DNA from: Planctomycetaceae bacterium
GTDB taxonomy: Bacteria; Planctomycetota; Phycisphaerae; UBA1845; UTPLA1
Assembly (NCBI GenBank): GCA_011525745.1
Contig: WYBU01000017.1
Location: 1-64,000 of the forward strand
Reading direction: 5' to 3'
DNA length: 64,000 nucleotides
Position numbers and translations under genes: made by a program. Numbering within the stretch: position 1 is the stretch's first letter; each line of letters starts with the position of its first letter. This document shows, piece by piece, positions 1 to 8,483 of this stretch. The notes below the pieces were generated by a model. The model was not told the origin of the DNA, did no database searches, and saw nothing but the letters and a program-made list of their open reading frames with translations.

Positions 1-127
1 AATTCCTTTACCCACTCCGCCTGCGTCACACTGCGGCCCAGGCGCGCCAGAATGTGCACGTGATCCTCCACGCCGCCGATTTGAATCGGCGCACACTCAA
101 GCCGTTTGCTTACGCCGCCCAGGTAGG
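1..127 (-). mobile_element. Y1 (IS200/RAYT-like) transposase fragment
   Basis: Read leftward, the frame gives ...YLGGVSKRLE, then QIGGVEDHVHILARLGRSV and TQAEWVKE, running off the window edge. The His-x-His of DHVHIL is the HUH metal-binding motif of Y1 single-strand transposases, and GGVEDHVH is typical of the REP-associated branch. The first part of the enzyme is missing: at about position 128 the sequence changes into a copy of rpoD DNA. The catalytic tyrosine would lie outside the window. Probably a decayed element; whether the rest is intact beyond base 1 cannot be seen. Confidence 0.7.
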
Positions 128-316
128 CATGCGGGCCTTCTTGGCGATCTCTTCGATCGTCGGCTCGCGCCCCAGCTCCTGCAACAATTCCTTGCCGATG
201 TTCCGCAGGCGGCTCATCGTCTCGATCATGTGCACGGGCACGCGGATCGTCCGCGCGTGATCGGCGATGGCGTGGTGAACCTTGCTCCAGACTTCTTGAA
301 GGTCAAACCCCGACAC
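110..316 (-). pseudogene. rpoD fragment (sigma region 2.4-3 copy)
   Basis: About 48 codons here match the primary sigma factor encoded at 9206-10921: the stretch from [19 protein letters not shown] through [13 protein letters not shown]. By manual alignment the DNA at 128-272 and 9602-9746 is collinear over about 145 bases with about seven mismatches. Homology stops abruptly on both sides, and the left end runs straight into transposase sequence. It lacks promoter-recognition region 4 and most of region 2, so it cannot be a working sigma factor. It looks like a captured or duplicated scrap. Confidence 0.75.
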
Positions 317-507
317 GTCTCTACGAGCGGGCGCACACTCTCAAACGCCGTATTGTGCCGCTTCAGCCGTTCCTTTCATTCCTCGTAATCGCGTGTCTCC
401 ATTCCCTGAGATTGCTTGCCTTTCGTTTCAAGCGAGGGCAACGCCGTGTCGATACAAATCGCCGAATCCCGTGTGCGTTTCCTGGGTACACTCCAAGTAC
501 GGCGCCA

Positions 508-3500
508 TCATTGAGGCGCCGCCTGTAGCTGAATCTGATCGCCGGATCGCCGCGGCTTGTGAACGATCCCGCGGATGATGTAATAGAAGACCGGCGTCAA
601 GTAGATGCCGAACAGCGTGACGCCGATCATGCCGGCGAAAACGGCCATGCCCAACGTCTGCCGCATCTCGGCGCCGGCGCCGTGCGCGATCACCAGCGGG
701 AACACGCCCAGGATGAACGCGAAGCTGGTCATGAGGATCGGCCGCAGCCGCACGCGGGCGGCCTCGACGGCGGCATCGAAGCGGCCGGCGCCCTGGAGCT
801 GGCGGTCGCGGGCGAACTCGACGATCAGGATCGCATTCTTGGCCGCCAGGCCGACGAGCACCACTAAGCCGACCTGCACGAATATGTTGACGTCTATGCC
901 GGCGAGCAGCAGGCCCGCAAGCGCGCTGAGCAGGCACATGGGCACGACGAGGATCACCGCCCACGGCAGCGACCATCCCTCGTACAGGCCGGCCAGTACG
1001 AAATAGACGAGCATCACGCCCAGCGCGAACGCACTGAAGGGGTTCTTCTGCAGGTCGCGGAACTGCTCGAGCTTGCTTGCCTCCTTCTGGAGGTAGCTCA
1101 CTTCGGTCCACTCGGTGGCCATGTTGCGCGGCAGGTCGCGGCCGAATTGCTCCATCGTCGCCAGCGCGACGCCCATGCTGGTTCCGGACACCGGGGTTCC
1201 AGTAATCGCGGCGGCCGGGAACATGTTGTAGCGCGTGACCTGGACCGGCCCGGTGGCATCGCGCACCTCGGCCAGCGCGCCCAGCGGCACCATCTCGCCA
1301 TCGACATTGCGAACCTTGAGCTGCCGGATGGTCTCCGCGTCGGTGCGGAACGGTGCATCGGCCTGCACGTTAACCTGCCAGGTGCGACCGAAGCGGTTGA
1401 AGTCGTTGACGTAGTAGCTGCCCAGGTACGCCTGGAGCGCGTCGAACACGTCGGTGAGCGGCACGCCCATCGACTTGACCTTCACGCGGTCGATGTCCAC
1501 GTAGAGCTGGGGCGTGCGGGCGCGGAAGCTGTTGAACAGCCCGACCAAGCCGGGCTGCTGGTTGCCCTTGTCTGCCAGGTCGTCTGCGCGGACCTGTAGA
1601 TCGTCGAAATCCACGTCGCCGATGCCTTCCACCATTAGCTTGAAGCCGGCGGACTTCGCAAGGCCCGAGATCGGCGGCGCCCCGAAGACCAGCACCTGGG
1701 CCTCCGGAACCTCGCGCGCCAGGCGTTCGCGGATTCGGGCTGCGACGGCCTCGGAGCCGAGCGCGTGGTCGCGGCGCTCGTCGAACGGCTTGAGGATGAT
1801 GAACACGTTGCTGTAGTTGGAGCTGTTGGCGTTCAGGACGTATGACATTCCCGGCAGAGCCAGCGTGTGCGCGACGCCGGGCGTCTCCAGCGCGATCCGT
1901 TCGACCTCGTCGGTCGCGGCGAGCGTGCGCTCCAGCGAGGCCGAGTCGGGCAGCACGATGTTCGTCACCAGATAGCCCTTGTCCTGTATGGGGATGAACC
2001 CGGTGGGGATGCGGCTGAAGCCGAAGCCGGTCAGGCCGATCATCCCGACGTAGAGCAGGAGCACGACGGCGCTGAGGCGAAGGCACCAGCCCACGGTCGC
2101 GCCGTAGACCTGCGTCGCCCGCTCGAACAGCCAGTTGAAACCGCGGAAGGAACGACCCAGTGCCCAGTTCACCGGACGGATCAGCAGGAACCGGCCCAGC
2201 GCCCCGCCGACGACGGCGCCGGGAAGAAACAGGAGCAGGTCCGCGCCCAAGGAGCGCACACTTGCACCCAAGCCACCGGGCGCCGCCTCGCCGCCGTGTT
2301 CGCCGGTTGGCAGCCCAAGCCACGGGCCAAGGAACGGCGCAAGCAGCCACATCGACGCCAGCCCGCCGAACAGAGCGAAGCTCCACCACGGCAGCGCTTC
2401 CTTCCCATCGTCCCCGTGGCGCCCGGGCTTGCGGTTGCGGAAGAACAGCACGGCCAACGCCGGCGTCATCGTCATGGCGTTGACAGCCGAGATAATCATC
2501 GACACCGAAATGGTGACGGCGAACTGCCGGAAGAACTGCCCGACCAGCCCGCTGAGGAACGCGCTGGGCAGCAGCACCGAGCTGAGCACCAGCGTGATCG
2601 CGAGGATCGGCCCGCTGATTTCCTTCATCGCGTCGATCGTGGCCTCGCGGACAGGCTTGCCCAGCTCGAGGTGGCGCTCGATGTTCTCGAGCACGACGAT
2701 GGCATCGTCCACGACGATGCCGATGGCGAGCACCAGCCCGAACAGCGTCAGGTTGTTCAACGTGAAGCCCATCACGCTCATGACAGCAAACGTGCCGACC
2801 AGCGACACGATCACGCCGATCATGGGCAGAAGTACGGATTTCCAGTCTTGGAGAAACACAAGCACGACCAGCGTCACGAGGATGATGGCTTCGATAAGTG
2901 TGTGGAACACCTGATTGACCGATTCGCGGACGAAGGGGGTCGTGTCGTAAACGATGGCGTAATTGAGGCCGGCGGGGAAGCGCGTTTGCAGCTCCCGCAT
3001 CGTAGCCTTGATGCGGTCGGCTGTGTCCAGCGCATTCGAGCCTGGCAGCAGGTAGATGGCCAGGCCCGACGACGGCCGGCGGTCCAGCCGCGCAATGAGA
3101 TCCTCGCTCCGCGCGCCCATTTCGACTCGGCCAACATCGCGAAGGTAGGTGATTTCACCCTTGGAGCCCGTCATGAGCACGATGTCGGCAAACTGCTCCG
3201 GCTCAACCAGCCGGCCGAGCGTGCTGAGCGTGAACTGAAAGTCCTGGCCCGCAGGCACCGGCGGCTGGCCGATCCGCCCCGCGGCCACCTGCACGTTCTG
3301 CTCGCGCAGCACCCGGATCACGTCTCCGACCGTTATTCCTCGCGCCTGGAGCTGGTCCGGGTCCAGCCAGACGCGTAGGCTGTAGTCCTGCTGCCCCATG
3401 ACGAACGCGTCGCCGACGCCCTTGATGCGGGAGATCGCGTCCTTAAGTTGGATGGTGGCATAGTTGCTCAGGTAGAGCTGGTCGTAGTACGGCAGACCGG

Positions 3501-3951
3501 TTTCCGGGTTGTCCTTGGAGTACAAGCTGATCGCCAGCAGGATGTCCGCCGCCTGCTTCTTGGTGGTCACGCCGATGTTCTTGACCACCTCCGGCAGCGA
3601 CGGCTGGGCGATGGCGACGCGGTTTTGCACCAGCACCTGCGCCATGTTGATGTCGGTGCCGATCTCGAACGTCACGTCAAGGGTGTAGGAGCCGTCGTTG
3701 TTGCTTTGCGACGACATGTACATCATTCGCTCGACCCCGTTCACCTGCTGCTCGATCGGCGCGGCGACCGTGTCGGCCACCACTTGGGCGTTGGCCCCAG
3801 GGTAGTATGCGCTGACGCGGATCATCGGCGGCGTGACGTCGGGGTACTCCGCGACGGGCAACAATCCCGCCGCGATGGCCCCGAGCAGGACGATTACGAT
3901 CGAGACCACGCAGGCCAGGACCGGGCGGCTGATGAAGAAATGGGCTAACAT
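508..3951 (-). CDS. RND efflux transporter, HAE1/AcrB family inner-membrane pump
   Basis: 1147 residues with the HAE1 layout: TM1 near the N-terminus, a large periplasmic porter domain, a TM2-6 block, a second porter domain and the last TM block. GIVVDDAIVVLEN carries the paired aspartates (D415/D416) of the TM4 proton relay. It should export hydrophobic compounds by proton antiport, with the adaptor encoded just upstream (4012-5235) and an outer-membrane channel not found here. The linker between TM6 and TM7 (about residues 500-610) is much longer than in AcrB and includes extra hydrophobic stretches; family members are usually near 1040-1060 residues. It is the last gene of the 6611-to-508 operon. 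Substrate cannot be inferred. Confidence 0.93.
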   Translation of the reverse strand: MLAHFFISRPVLACVVSIVIVLLGAIAAGLLPVAEYPDVTPPMIRVSAYYPGANAQVVADTVAAPIEQQVNGVERMMYMSSQSNNDGSYTLDVTFEIGTDINMAQVLVQNRVAIAQPSLPEVVKNIGVTTKKQAADILLAISLYSKDNPETGLPYYDQLYLSNYATIQLKDAISRIKGVGDAFVMGQQDYSLRVWLDPDQLQARGITVGDVIRVLREQNVQVAAGRIGQPPVPAGQDFQFTLSTLGRLVEPEQFADIVLMTGSKGEITYLRDVGRVEMGARSEDLIARLDRRPSSGLAIYLLPGSNALDTADRIKATMRELQTRFPAGLNYAIVYDTTPFVRESVNQVFHTLIEAIILVTLVVLVFLQDWKSVLLPMIGVIVSLVGTFAVMSVMGFTLNNLTLFGLVLAIGIVVDDAIVVLENIERHLELGKPVREATIDAMKEISGPILAITLVLSSVLLPSAFLSGLVGQFFRQFAVTISVSMIISAVNAMTMTPALAVLFFRNRKPGRHGDDGKEALPWWSFALFGGLASMWLLAPFLGPWLGLPTGEHGGEAAPGGLGASVRSLGADLLLFLPGAVVGGALGRFLLIRPVNWALGRSFRGFNWLFERATQVYGATVGWCLRLSAVVLLLYVGMIGLTGFGFSRIPTGFIPIQDKGYLVTNIVLPDSASLERTLAATDEVERIALETPGVAHTLALPGMSYVLNANSSNYSNVFIILKPFDERRDHALGSEAVAARIRERLAREVPEAQVLVFGAPPISGLAKSAGFKLMVEGIGDVDFDDLQVRADDLADKGNQQPGLVGLFNSFRARTPQLYVDIDRVKVKSMGVPLTDVFDALQAYLGSYYVNDFNRFGRTWQVNVQADAPFRTDAETIRQLKVRNVDGEMVPLGALAEVRDATGPVQVTRYNMFPAAAITGTPVSGTSMGVALATMEQFGRDLPRNMATEWTEVSYLQKEASKLEQFRDLQKNPFSAFALGVMLVYFVLAGLYEGWSLPWAVILVVPMCLLSALAGLLLAGIDVNIFVQVGLVVLVGLAAKNAILIVEFARDRQLQGAGRFDAAVEAARVRLRPILMTSFAFILGVFPLVIAHGAGAEMRQTLGMAVFAGMIGVTLFGIYLTPVFYYIIRGIVHKPRRSGDQIQLQAAPQ

Positions 3952-3961
3952 TGTACGCTCC

Positions 3962-4007
3962 TTCTCACCCTCGTCCCCTCCGCTAAATGGGAGAGGGCGA
4001 GGGGTCG
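3962..4007. other. Inverted repeat between adaptor and pump genes
   Basis: The 60-base gap between the adaptor stop and the pump start contains complementary arms, CCCTCGTCCCCTCC and GGGAGAGGGCGAGGG, separated by a short loop. In the mRNA it would fold just upstream of the pump start. It could tune relative expression or mRNA stability. No U-tract follows, so a terminator is unlikely. Confidence 0.4.
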
Positions 4008-4011
4008 GTGC

Positions 4012-5235
4012 TCAAGGGTTAGAAGCGGGCATTGCCGGGCGCGTCGTTGCGTTCATCGAAGCCGGCATTTCTACCAGGGTCGGCTCGACCGTGGCACCCG
4101 GGCGGACGCGCTGCAGGCCGTCGACGATCACGCGCTCGCCTGGCGTCAGGCCGTCGGCGATCTCGCGCAGACCGTCGTGGAGTGCGCCGACGCGAACGGG
4201 CCGGACGAGAACACGGTTGTCACCGTCTACGACGTAGACGATCTTCTGCCCCTGGTCCGTGTCGAGCGCGCGGTCGCAGACCAGCGCGGCCTTGTGGGGC
4301 GCGGAGACCGGCACACTGACCCTTGCGAAAAAGCCCGGCGACAGTGCGCCGTCCGGGTTCGGGAATACGCCCCGGACGCGCAGCGTGCCGGTCCTTGGAT
4401 TGACCTGGTTATCCACGAAGTTGATCGTGCCGTGGTGGGGGAAACCGTTCTCGGTCGCCAGGCCCAGCCAGACCGGTATTTCCGCTCTCTCGTTCGACTC
4501 GAGCTTGCCCTCGTGGACCAGTTGCTTGATGCGCTGAACGGTGCGCTCATCTACATCGAAGTTAGCGTAGATCGGGTCCACCGAAACTATGGTGGTCAGG
4601 AGCGTGCCGCTGCCCGTCCCGCCCGAGACGAGGTTGCCGGTCGTTACATGCTTGTAGCTGATCCGCCCCGAGATCGGCGCAACGACGCGGCACCACTCCA
4701 CGTTCAGCCGTGCCGATTCGACCGCGGCAGTGGCGGCCGCTTTCGCAGCCCGCGATACCTGAAGACGGGCGGACGCTGTGTCGTACTCGAAGACCGTGCG
4801 CGAGTCCGCCGGGATGCCTTCGATGCGGTTGAATTCAATCTGCGCCAGACTGAGACTTGCCGCCGCACGTGCTTCTTCAGCGATGCGGGTGTCTAGCTCC
4901 GCCTGGAACGGCCGCACGTCGATCTCCACCAGTACGTCCCCCTGCCGAACGAAACTCCCCGACTGAAACGGCACCGCCACGATCTGACCGCTCACACGCG
5001 CACGCACCTCGGTGGATTCGACGGCGGCGACTCGAGCGGTGAATTCCGCGTCATCAGTGATCTCGCGCTCTATGGGGCGGCTCACGCTGACGGCCGGCGG
5101 CAGACGTGGAGCGACATCCTCCTTGTGACGGCAGCCCACGGTCCACGCCAGGCCCGCGAAGACTGCAACAAGCAGGCCGCGGCATACAACCGGATGAGGC
5201 CGAACCCTATTGGCTGATGAACTGCTAATGTGCAT
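4012..5235 (-). CDS. RND efflux periplasmic adaptor lipoprotein (MFP/HlyD family)
   Basis: 407 residues. The N-terminus has a hydrophobic segment ending in LAWTVGC, a lipobox, so the mature protein is probably lipid-anchored. Next come the paired biotinyl-lipoyl-like halves (RVSGQIVAVPFQSGSFVRQGD and later RVVAPISGRISYKHVTTGN), a helical hairpin rich in Ala, and beta-barrel and membrane-proximal domains (NQVNPRTGTLRVRGVFPNP is typical). It bridges the inner-membrane pump to an outer-membrane channel. A GAGGAAAT ribosome site precedes the ATG at 5235, and only 9 bases separate it from the phosphatase stop, so it is cotranscribed with the upstream regulatory genes. Confidence 0.92.
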   Translation of the reverse strand: MHISSSSANRVRPHPVVCRGLLVAVFAGLAWTVGCRHKEDVAPRLPPAVSVSRPIEREITDDAEFTARVAAVESTEVRARVSGQIVAVPFQSGSFVRQGDVLVEIDVRPFQAELDTRIAEEARAAASLSLAQIEFNRIEGIPADSRTVFEYDTASARLQVSRAAKAAATAAVESARLNVEWCRVVAPISGRISYKHVTTGNLVSGGTGSGTLLTTIVSVDPIYANFDVDERTVQRIKQLVHEGKLESNERAEIPVWLGLATENGFPHHGTINFVDNQVNPRTGTLRVRGVFPNPDGALSPGFFARVSVPVSAPHKAALVCDRALDTDQGQKIVYVVDGDNRVLVRPVRVGALHDGLREIADGLTPGERVIVDGLQRVRPGATVEPTLVEMPASMNATTRPAMPASNP

Positions 5236-5244
5236 CGGATTTCC

Positions 5245-6075
5245 TCACTTTCGAAACTCGGGAGTGGCGGAGAGACCGCACTTCACCACTGCGACGAGGC
5301 AGGTTTCATCATCGTCGGCCGGTCGCCCCGCCCGGAATGTCCGGACGGAATCGACGGTGCGGTCAAGCAGTTCTGCGGCCGAACTCACCGGAGCCGTCAG
5401 GACCGCATCGAGGCGATTGTCGCCAAAGAGGTCGTGCGCCGCGTTCGTGCTCTCTGTCATGCCGTCGGTGAACAAGACCAGCCTGTCGCCCGCCAGGAGG
5501 TGCAATGTCCCGTTCCAGTATTCACATGACTCTTCGATCCCCAGCGGAAGTCCGGAGGCGGCGTTGAGTCGCCGGACCTCGCTGCCGCGAACAAGCCGCG
5601 GCGGAGGATGCCCCGCACAGGAATAGGTCAACACTTGGCTCGTCGCGTCAAATAGACCTACGAATGCCGTTACGAACTGGCCCGTGTCGGCCAGGTAGCG
5701 AGTCGCCAGCGGCCTGTTGATCAATGCCAGCGCTGCGGCTGGGGCCGTTGGACCCTGTTGGTCCTGTACGGCATTCGCGAGGGCATGAACCAAACCAAGT
5801 ATCGCAGCCGCCGCCAGACCGTGGCCGCACACGTCCGCAATGACAATCGCCCAGTGGTACGGTCCGATGGGATGCACATCATAGAAATCGCCGCCCGGGC
5901 CATCGGCGTCGGCGAAGTGCACGGCCAGATCAAGGCCCGGGACGCTGGGCAGTTGCTGCGGCAGTATGGCTTTTTGAATCATCAGCAGCAGTTCACCGTA
6001 GTGTTCCAACTCCTCGCGCGCGTGGCGCAGTTTGTCATTCAGCTCGACGATCGTACTTGCCGTGATCTCAGACAT
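5245..6075 (-). CDS. SpoIIE/RsbU-type PP2C serine phosphatase
   Basis: 276 residues from the ATG at 6075, chosen because GGGGAG lies at the right distance and the upstream extension overlaps the DUF2934-like gene. A short coiled coil (LNDKLRHAREELEHYGELL) is followed by the PPM/SpoIIE domain: GPGGDFYDV, IADVCGHGLAAAA, YSCAGHPPP and LFTDGMTES supply the metal-binding aspartates and glycines. Such enzymes dephosphorylate STAS-domain partners. A STAS protein is encoded two genes upstream, so the pair may form a partner-switch module. No sensor domain and no cognate kinase are encoded here. Downstream genes are the RND adaptor and pump. Confidence 0.88.
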   Translation of the reverse strand: MSEITASTIVELNDKLRHAREELEHYGELLLMIQKAILPQQLPSVPGLDLAVHFADADGPGGDFYDVHPIGPYHWAIVIADVCGHGLAAAAILGLVHALANAVQDQQGPTAPAAALALINRPLATRYLADTGQFVTAFVGLFDATSQVLTYSCAGHPPPRLVRGSEVRRLNAASGLPLGIEESCEYWNGTLHLLAGDRLVLFTDGMTESTNAAHDLFGDNRLDAVLTAPVSSAAELLDRTVDSVRTFRAGRPADDDETCLVAVVKCGLSATPEFRK

Positions 6076-6107
6076 CGTTGTGCTCCCCGTTACCGGCGGT
6101 CGGCCGT

Positions 6108-6302
6108 CTATCGACGTCCTCGCGGCGGCTGGCATGCTCCCTTGGAATCCATCACCGTCTTGAAGCGCGCTTTGGTCTTGCTGGCCCGAAGCTCCATTTC
6201 CGCCTGCAGCCAGTCCACTTCGGCGCAGCCCGCAGCGCCGTCTCGGCTCAAGTAGATCTCGTGGGCGCGCTGTCGAATCCGATTTCCATGGCACAATGTC
6301 AT
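6108..6302 (-). CDS. DUF2934-like small protein
   Basis: 64 residues. The core IRQRAHEIYLSRDGAAG followed by AEVDWLQAEMEL matches the pattern of DUF2934 proteins (R-x-R-A-[HY]-E-[IL]...W-x-x-A-E-x-E-L), small proteins of unknown function common in Planctomycetota and other Gram-negatives. An AAGGAG site stands before the ATG at 6302. It lies 36 bases after the STAS gene and 32 before the phosphatase start, so it belongs to the same operon. No function can be assigned. Confidence 0.72.
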   Translation of the reverse strand: MTLCHGNRIRQRAHEIYLSRDGAAGCAEVDWLQAEMELRASKTKARFKTVMDSKGACQPPRGRR

Positions 6303-6338
6303 GTTCAGTCTCCTTTCATTCGCCGGGTCAGCAGGCCT

Positions 6339-6611
6339 TCAACGTCCAACGAGTTCATCAACCACGCCCTTCGTCAGGCAGTCGCCGGCAATGAACTCGG
6401 CGCCTTGATCGCGCATGTCCGCCAACCGAGCCTTGCCCACGGCGTCGATGTACGTCACACCGGTGAGGTCGACCCGAATCGTCGGCCGGCTCGGTCTGTC
6501 CATCATGCGGCGCCAGCATTCTTCCAGTTCAAACACCCACGGCCCTTCCAATCTCCCTTCAAGCCGGAAGATGAGAACCCGTCGCCTGTCTTTTGCCGTG
6601 ATTCGCAACAT
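6339..6611 (-). CDS. STAS-domain protein (anti-anti-sigma-like)
   Basis: 90 residues from the ATG at 6611, which has GAGGTG upstream; a longer frame to 6704 reads through sequence that looks untranslated. VLIFRLEGRLEGPWVFELEE, TIRVDLTGVTYIDAVGKARL and LTKGVVDELV follow the STAS fold. The usual phosphoacceptor region (D-[ST]-x-G) reads YIDAVGKA here, so a canonical serine is missing and phosphorylation by an RsbW-like kinase is uncertain. First gene of the operon with the DUF2934-like protein, SpoIIE-type phosphatase and RND efflux genes. A sigma-54-type promoter sits about 105 bases upstream. Confidence 0.75.
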   Translation of the reverse strand: MLRITAKDRRRVLIFRLEGRLEGPWVFELEECWRRMMDRPSRPTIRVDLTGVTYIDAVGKARLADMRDQGAEFIAGDCLTKGVVDELVGR

Positions 6612-6716
6612 CGAAATCACCTCAGTTGATGGTTTTTTGGTCGCGGATCGTCGCCTCGCGTCCGGCTTTGGCTGGCGATCGCGCGTCCGCTTGGTAGTTC
6701 GCATGCACCCTTTCCA

Positions 6717-6732
6717 TGCACCGCCCGTACCA
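6717..6732 (-). promoter_or_regulatory. Candidate sigma-54 (-24/-12) promoter
   Basis: On the minus strand the sequence is TGGTACGGGCGGTGCA. Against the sigma-54 consensus TGGCACG-N4-TTGCW it keeps the invariant GG and GC at the exact spacing, plus the ACG and the final W, with mismatches at two positions. It points at the STAS gene about 105 bases downstream. The gene immediately upstream on the same strand encodes a sigma-54 activator, which strengthens the call. An inverted repeat with GCAC/GTGC arms at 6808-6822 lies upstream and could be part of an activator site, but this is weak. Confidence 0.6.
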
Positions 6733-6869
6733 GTTACAAGGGCCCAGGCAACATGCTTCCTAAGACGCGCTGAAGGAAGGGCTTAAGGACGAACGGATGC
6801 GGGAGCAGCACGAGCGTTGTGCGCCACCGAGCGTCAACGGACTGGCGCCTGCGCCGGCTGGCGGGCGCG

Positions 6870-8471
6870 CTATTCGGGACGGGAGATTCCCAGCTTCTTC
6901 ATCTTCCAATGCAACGTGGAGCGCTTCATTCCAAGACGGGCCGCAGCGCCGTCGGGGCCGCCGAGGACCCAATTGGCGTCTTGCAGCGCCCGAAGGATGT
7001 GCTCTCGCTCCGCGTCCGTGAGCGTGACCGCTGCCGCCGCGGCGGTTGGCGTCGAGGTCAGCCTGGCCACAGGCTGTAAGTCGGCCAGCGCGACTTGAAG
7101 CGTCACACCCGGTGAAAGGATCACCGCGCGCTCAATGACGTTTTGCAGCTCGCGCACGTTACCCGGCCACGGGTAACGAACCAGCGCTTCCATGACGGAG
7201 GAGGGAATGTTCTCGATACGACGGCCCATGCGTCGTGCAAAGCCCTGTGTGAAATGGCGAACGAGGCGCGGGATGTCATCCTGCCGCTCACGCAACGGCG
7301 GCAGCGCGATCGGGAACACGTTGAGCCGATAGTACAAGTCGCTGCGGAAGCGACCTTCGGCCATCATCGCCGCGAGGTCGCGGTGAGTGGCGGCCACGAG
7401 GCGCACGTTCACCCGGATCGTCTTGGTGCCGCCGAGCCGCTCGAACTCATGTTCCTGTAATACGCGCAACAGCTTGGGTTGGAGTTCCAGGGGAATGTCG
7501 CCCACCTCATCGAGGAAGAGCGTCCCCTGATGCGCCAGTTCAAACCGACCGATCCGCTGGCAAATGGCGCCGGTGAAAGCGCCTTTCTCATGGCCAAATA
7601 GCTCGCTTTCAAGGAGCCCCGTTGGAATAGCCGCGCAATTCAGCTTGACAAAAGTGCGGTCTTTCCGCGGGCTCAAGTCGTGAACGGCCCGCGCGATCAA
7701 CTCCTTGCCTGTTCCGGTTTCCCCGCGGACCAGCACCGTGGAATCCGTCGGGGCCACGGTCTCTACCTGATTGAGAACCGCCCGCAGCGCCGTGTTCTCA
7801 CCGACGATGTCGCCGAAATGGTGGTCGGTGCGAACCTCCTCCTCCAGATACGCCTTCTCCTTGGCGAGCTTTTCCCGCAGCGCCTCGATCTCCTGGAAGG
7901 CCAGCGCATTCTCGACCGCTACTGCTACCTGGTTCGCCACGAGCTGCAAGAACGACAAATCCGAAGTCTCATAGGTCGCCGATTGCCTGGACGTGAAGAC
8001 CAGCGCTCCGAGCCGCCGATGGGCGGTAGTCAACGGCAGCCAGCAGTAACTCTGGACGCCGTATTGCTCCACCCGTTCCAGCCACCGCGGCCAGCGCCGG
8101 AGCTGGTCCAGGTTCGAAGTGATGAGCGGCTGTTGACTCCGCCAGACCAATCCCGCTGGGTCGTCTTCAGGATCAAGGACGATCTCAAGCTGGACCGATT
8201 CCCAACTCTCCAGGACGTGCAGGCGCATGGTGCCGGTCGCGGCGTCGTGCAGCACCAGGGAAAGGGCATCGAAATGCACCACCCGAACGAGTTGGTCGGC
8301 CAACGTGTGGAACAGCGCCGCGAACTCGCGATACGAAGCGATTGCTTCCGAAACGGCAAGCAACGCCCGGTACCGATTCTCGGCGGCTGTGGCCGGCGTG
8401 TGCGAGTCAGAAAAAGACACAACTCGCTCCCATGTGCGGACAGCATTATATGACTGGCGGGTGTCTTGCAC
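6870..8471 (-). CDS. Sigma-54-dependent transcriptional activator, GAF-AAA+-HTH
   Basis: 533 residues. A GAF sensor domain (about 37-190) is followed by a short coiled linker, an AAA+ domain with Walker A GETGTGKE (250-257), the sigma-54 contact loop GAFTGA (297-302), Walker B LFLDEV and the arginine-rich end of the module. A Fis-type HTH is at the C-terminus (LGMKRSTLHWKMKKLGI). The layout resembles FhlA/NorR-type activators: ligand binding to GAF should control ATP-driven opening of sigma-54 promoters. It has no receiver domain. It lies directly upstream of the candidate sigma-54 promoter at 6717-6732 and so probably drives the STAS/phosphatase/efflux operon. The effector is unknown. Confidence 0.93.
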   Translation of the reverse strand: MQDTRQSYNAVRTWERVVSFSDSHTPATAAENRYRALLAVSEAIASYREFAALFHTLADQLVRVVHFDALSLVLHDAATGTMRLHVLESWESVQLEIVLDPEDDPAGLVWRSQQPLITSNLDQLRRWPRWLERVEQYGVQSYCWLPLTTAHRRLGALVFTSRQSATYETSDLSFLQLVANQVAVAVENALAFQEIEALREKLAKEKAYLEEEVRTDHHFGDIVGENTALRAVLNQVETVAPTDSTVLVRGETGTGKELIARAVHDLSPRKDRTFVKLNCAAIPTGLLESELFGHEKGAFTGAICQRIGRFELAHQGTLFLDEVGDIPLELQPKLLRVLQEHEFERLGGTKTIRVNVRLVAATHRDLAAMMAEGRFRSDLYYRLNVFPIALPPLRERQDDIPRLVRHFTQGFARRMGRRIENIPSSVMEALVRYPWPGNVRELQNVIERAVILSPGVTLQVALADLQPVARLTSTPTAAAAAVTLTDAEREHILRALQDANWVLGGPDGAAARLGMKRSTLHWKMKKLGISRPE

Positions 8472-8483
8472 GTCATGCGGAAC

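Noticed and set aside
110-316. A second, functional sigma factor
   Set aside because: Only about 48 codons of sigma homology, no region 4, and an abrupt junction with transposase sequence.
4405-4420. DnaA-box-like TTATCCAC
   Set aside because: A single copy inside the adaptor coding region; no cluster and no AT-rich unwinding region, so no origin.
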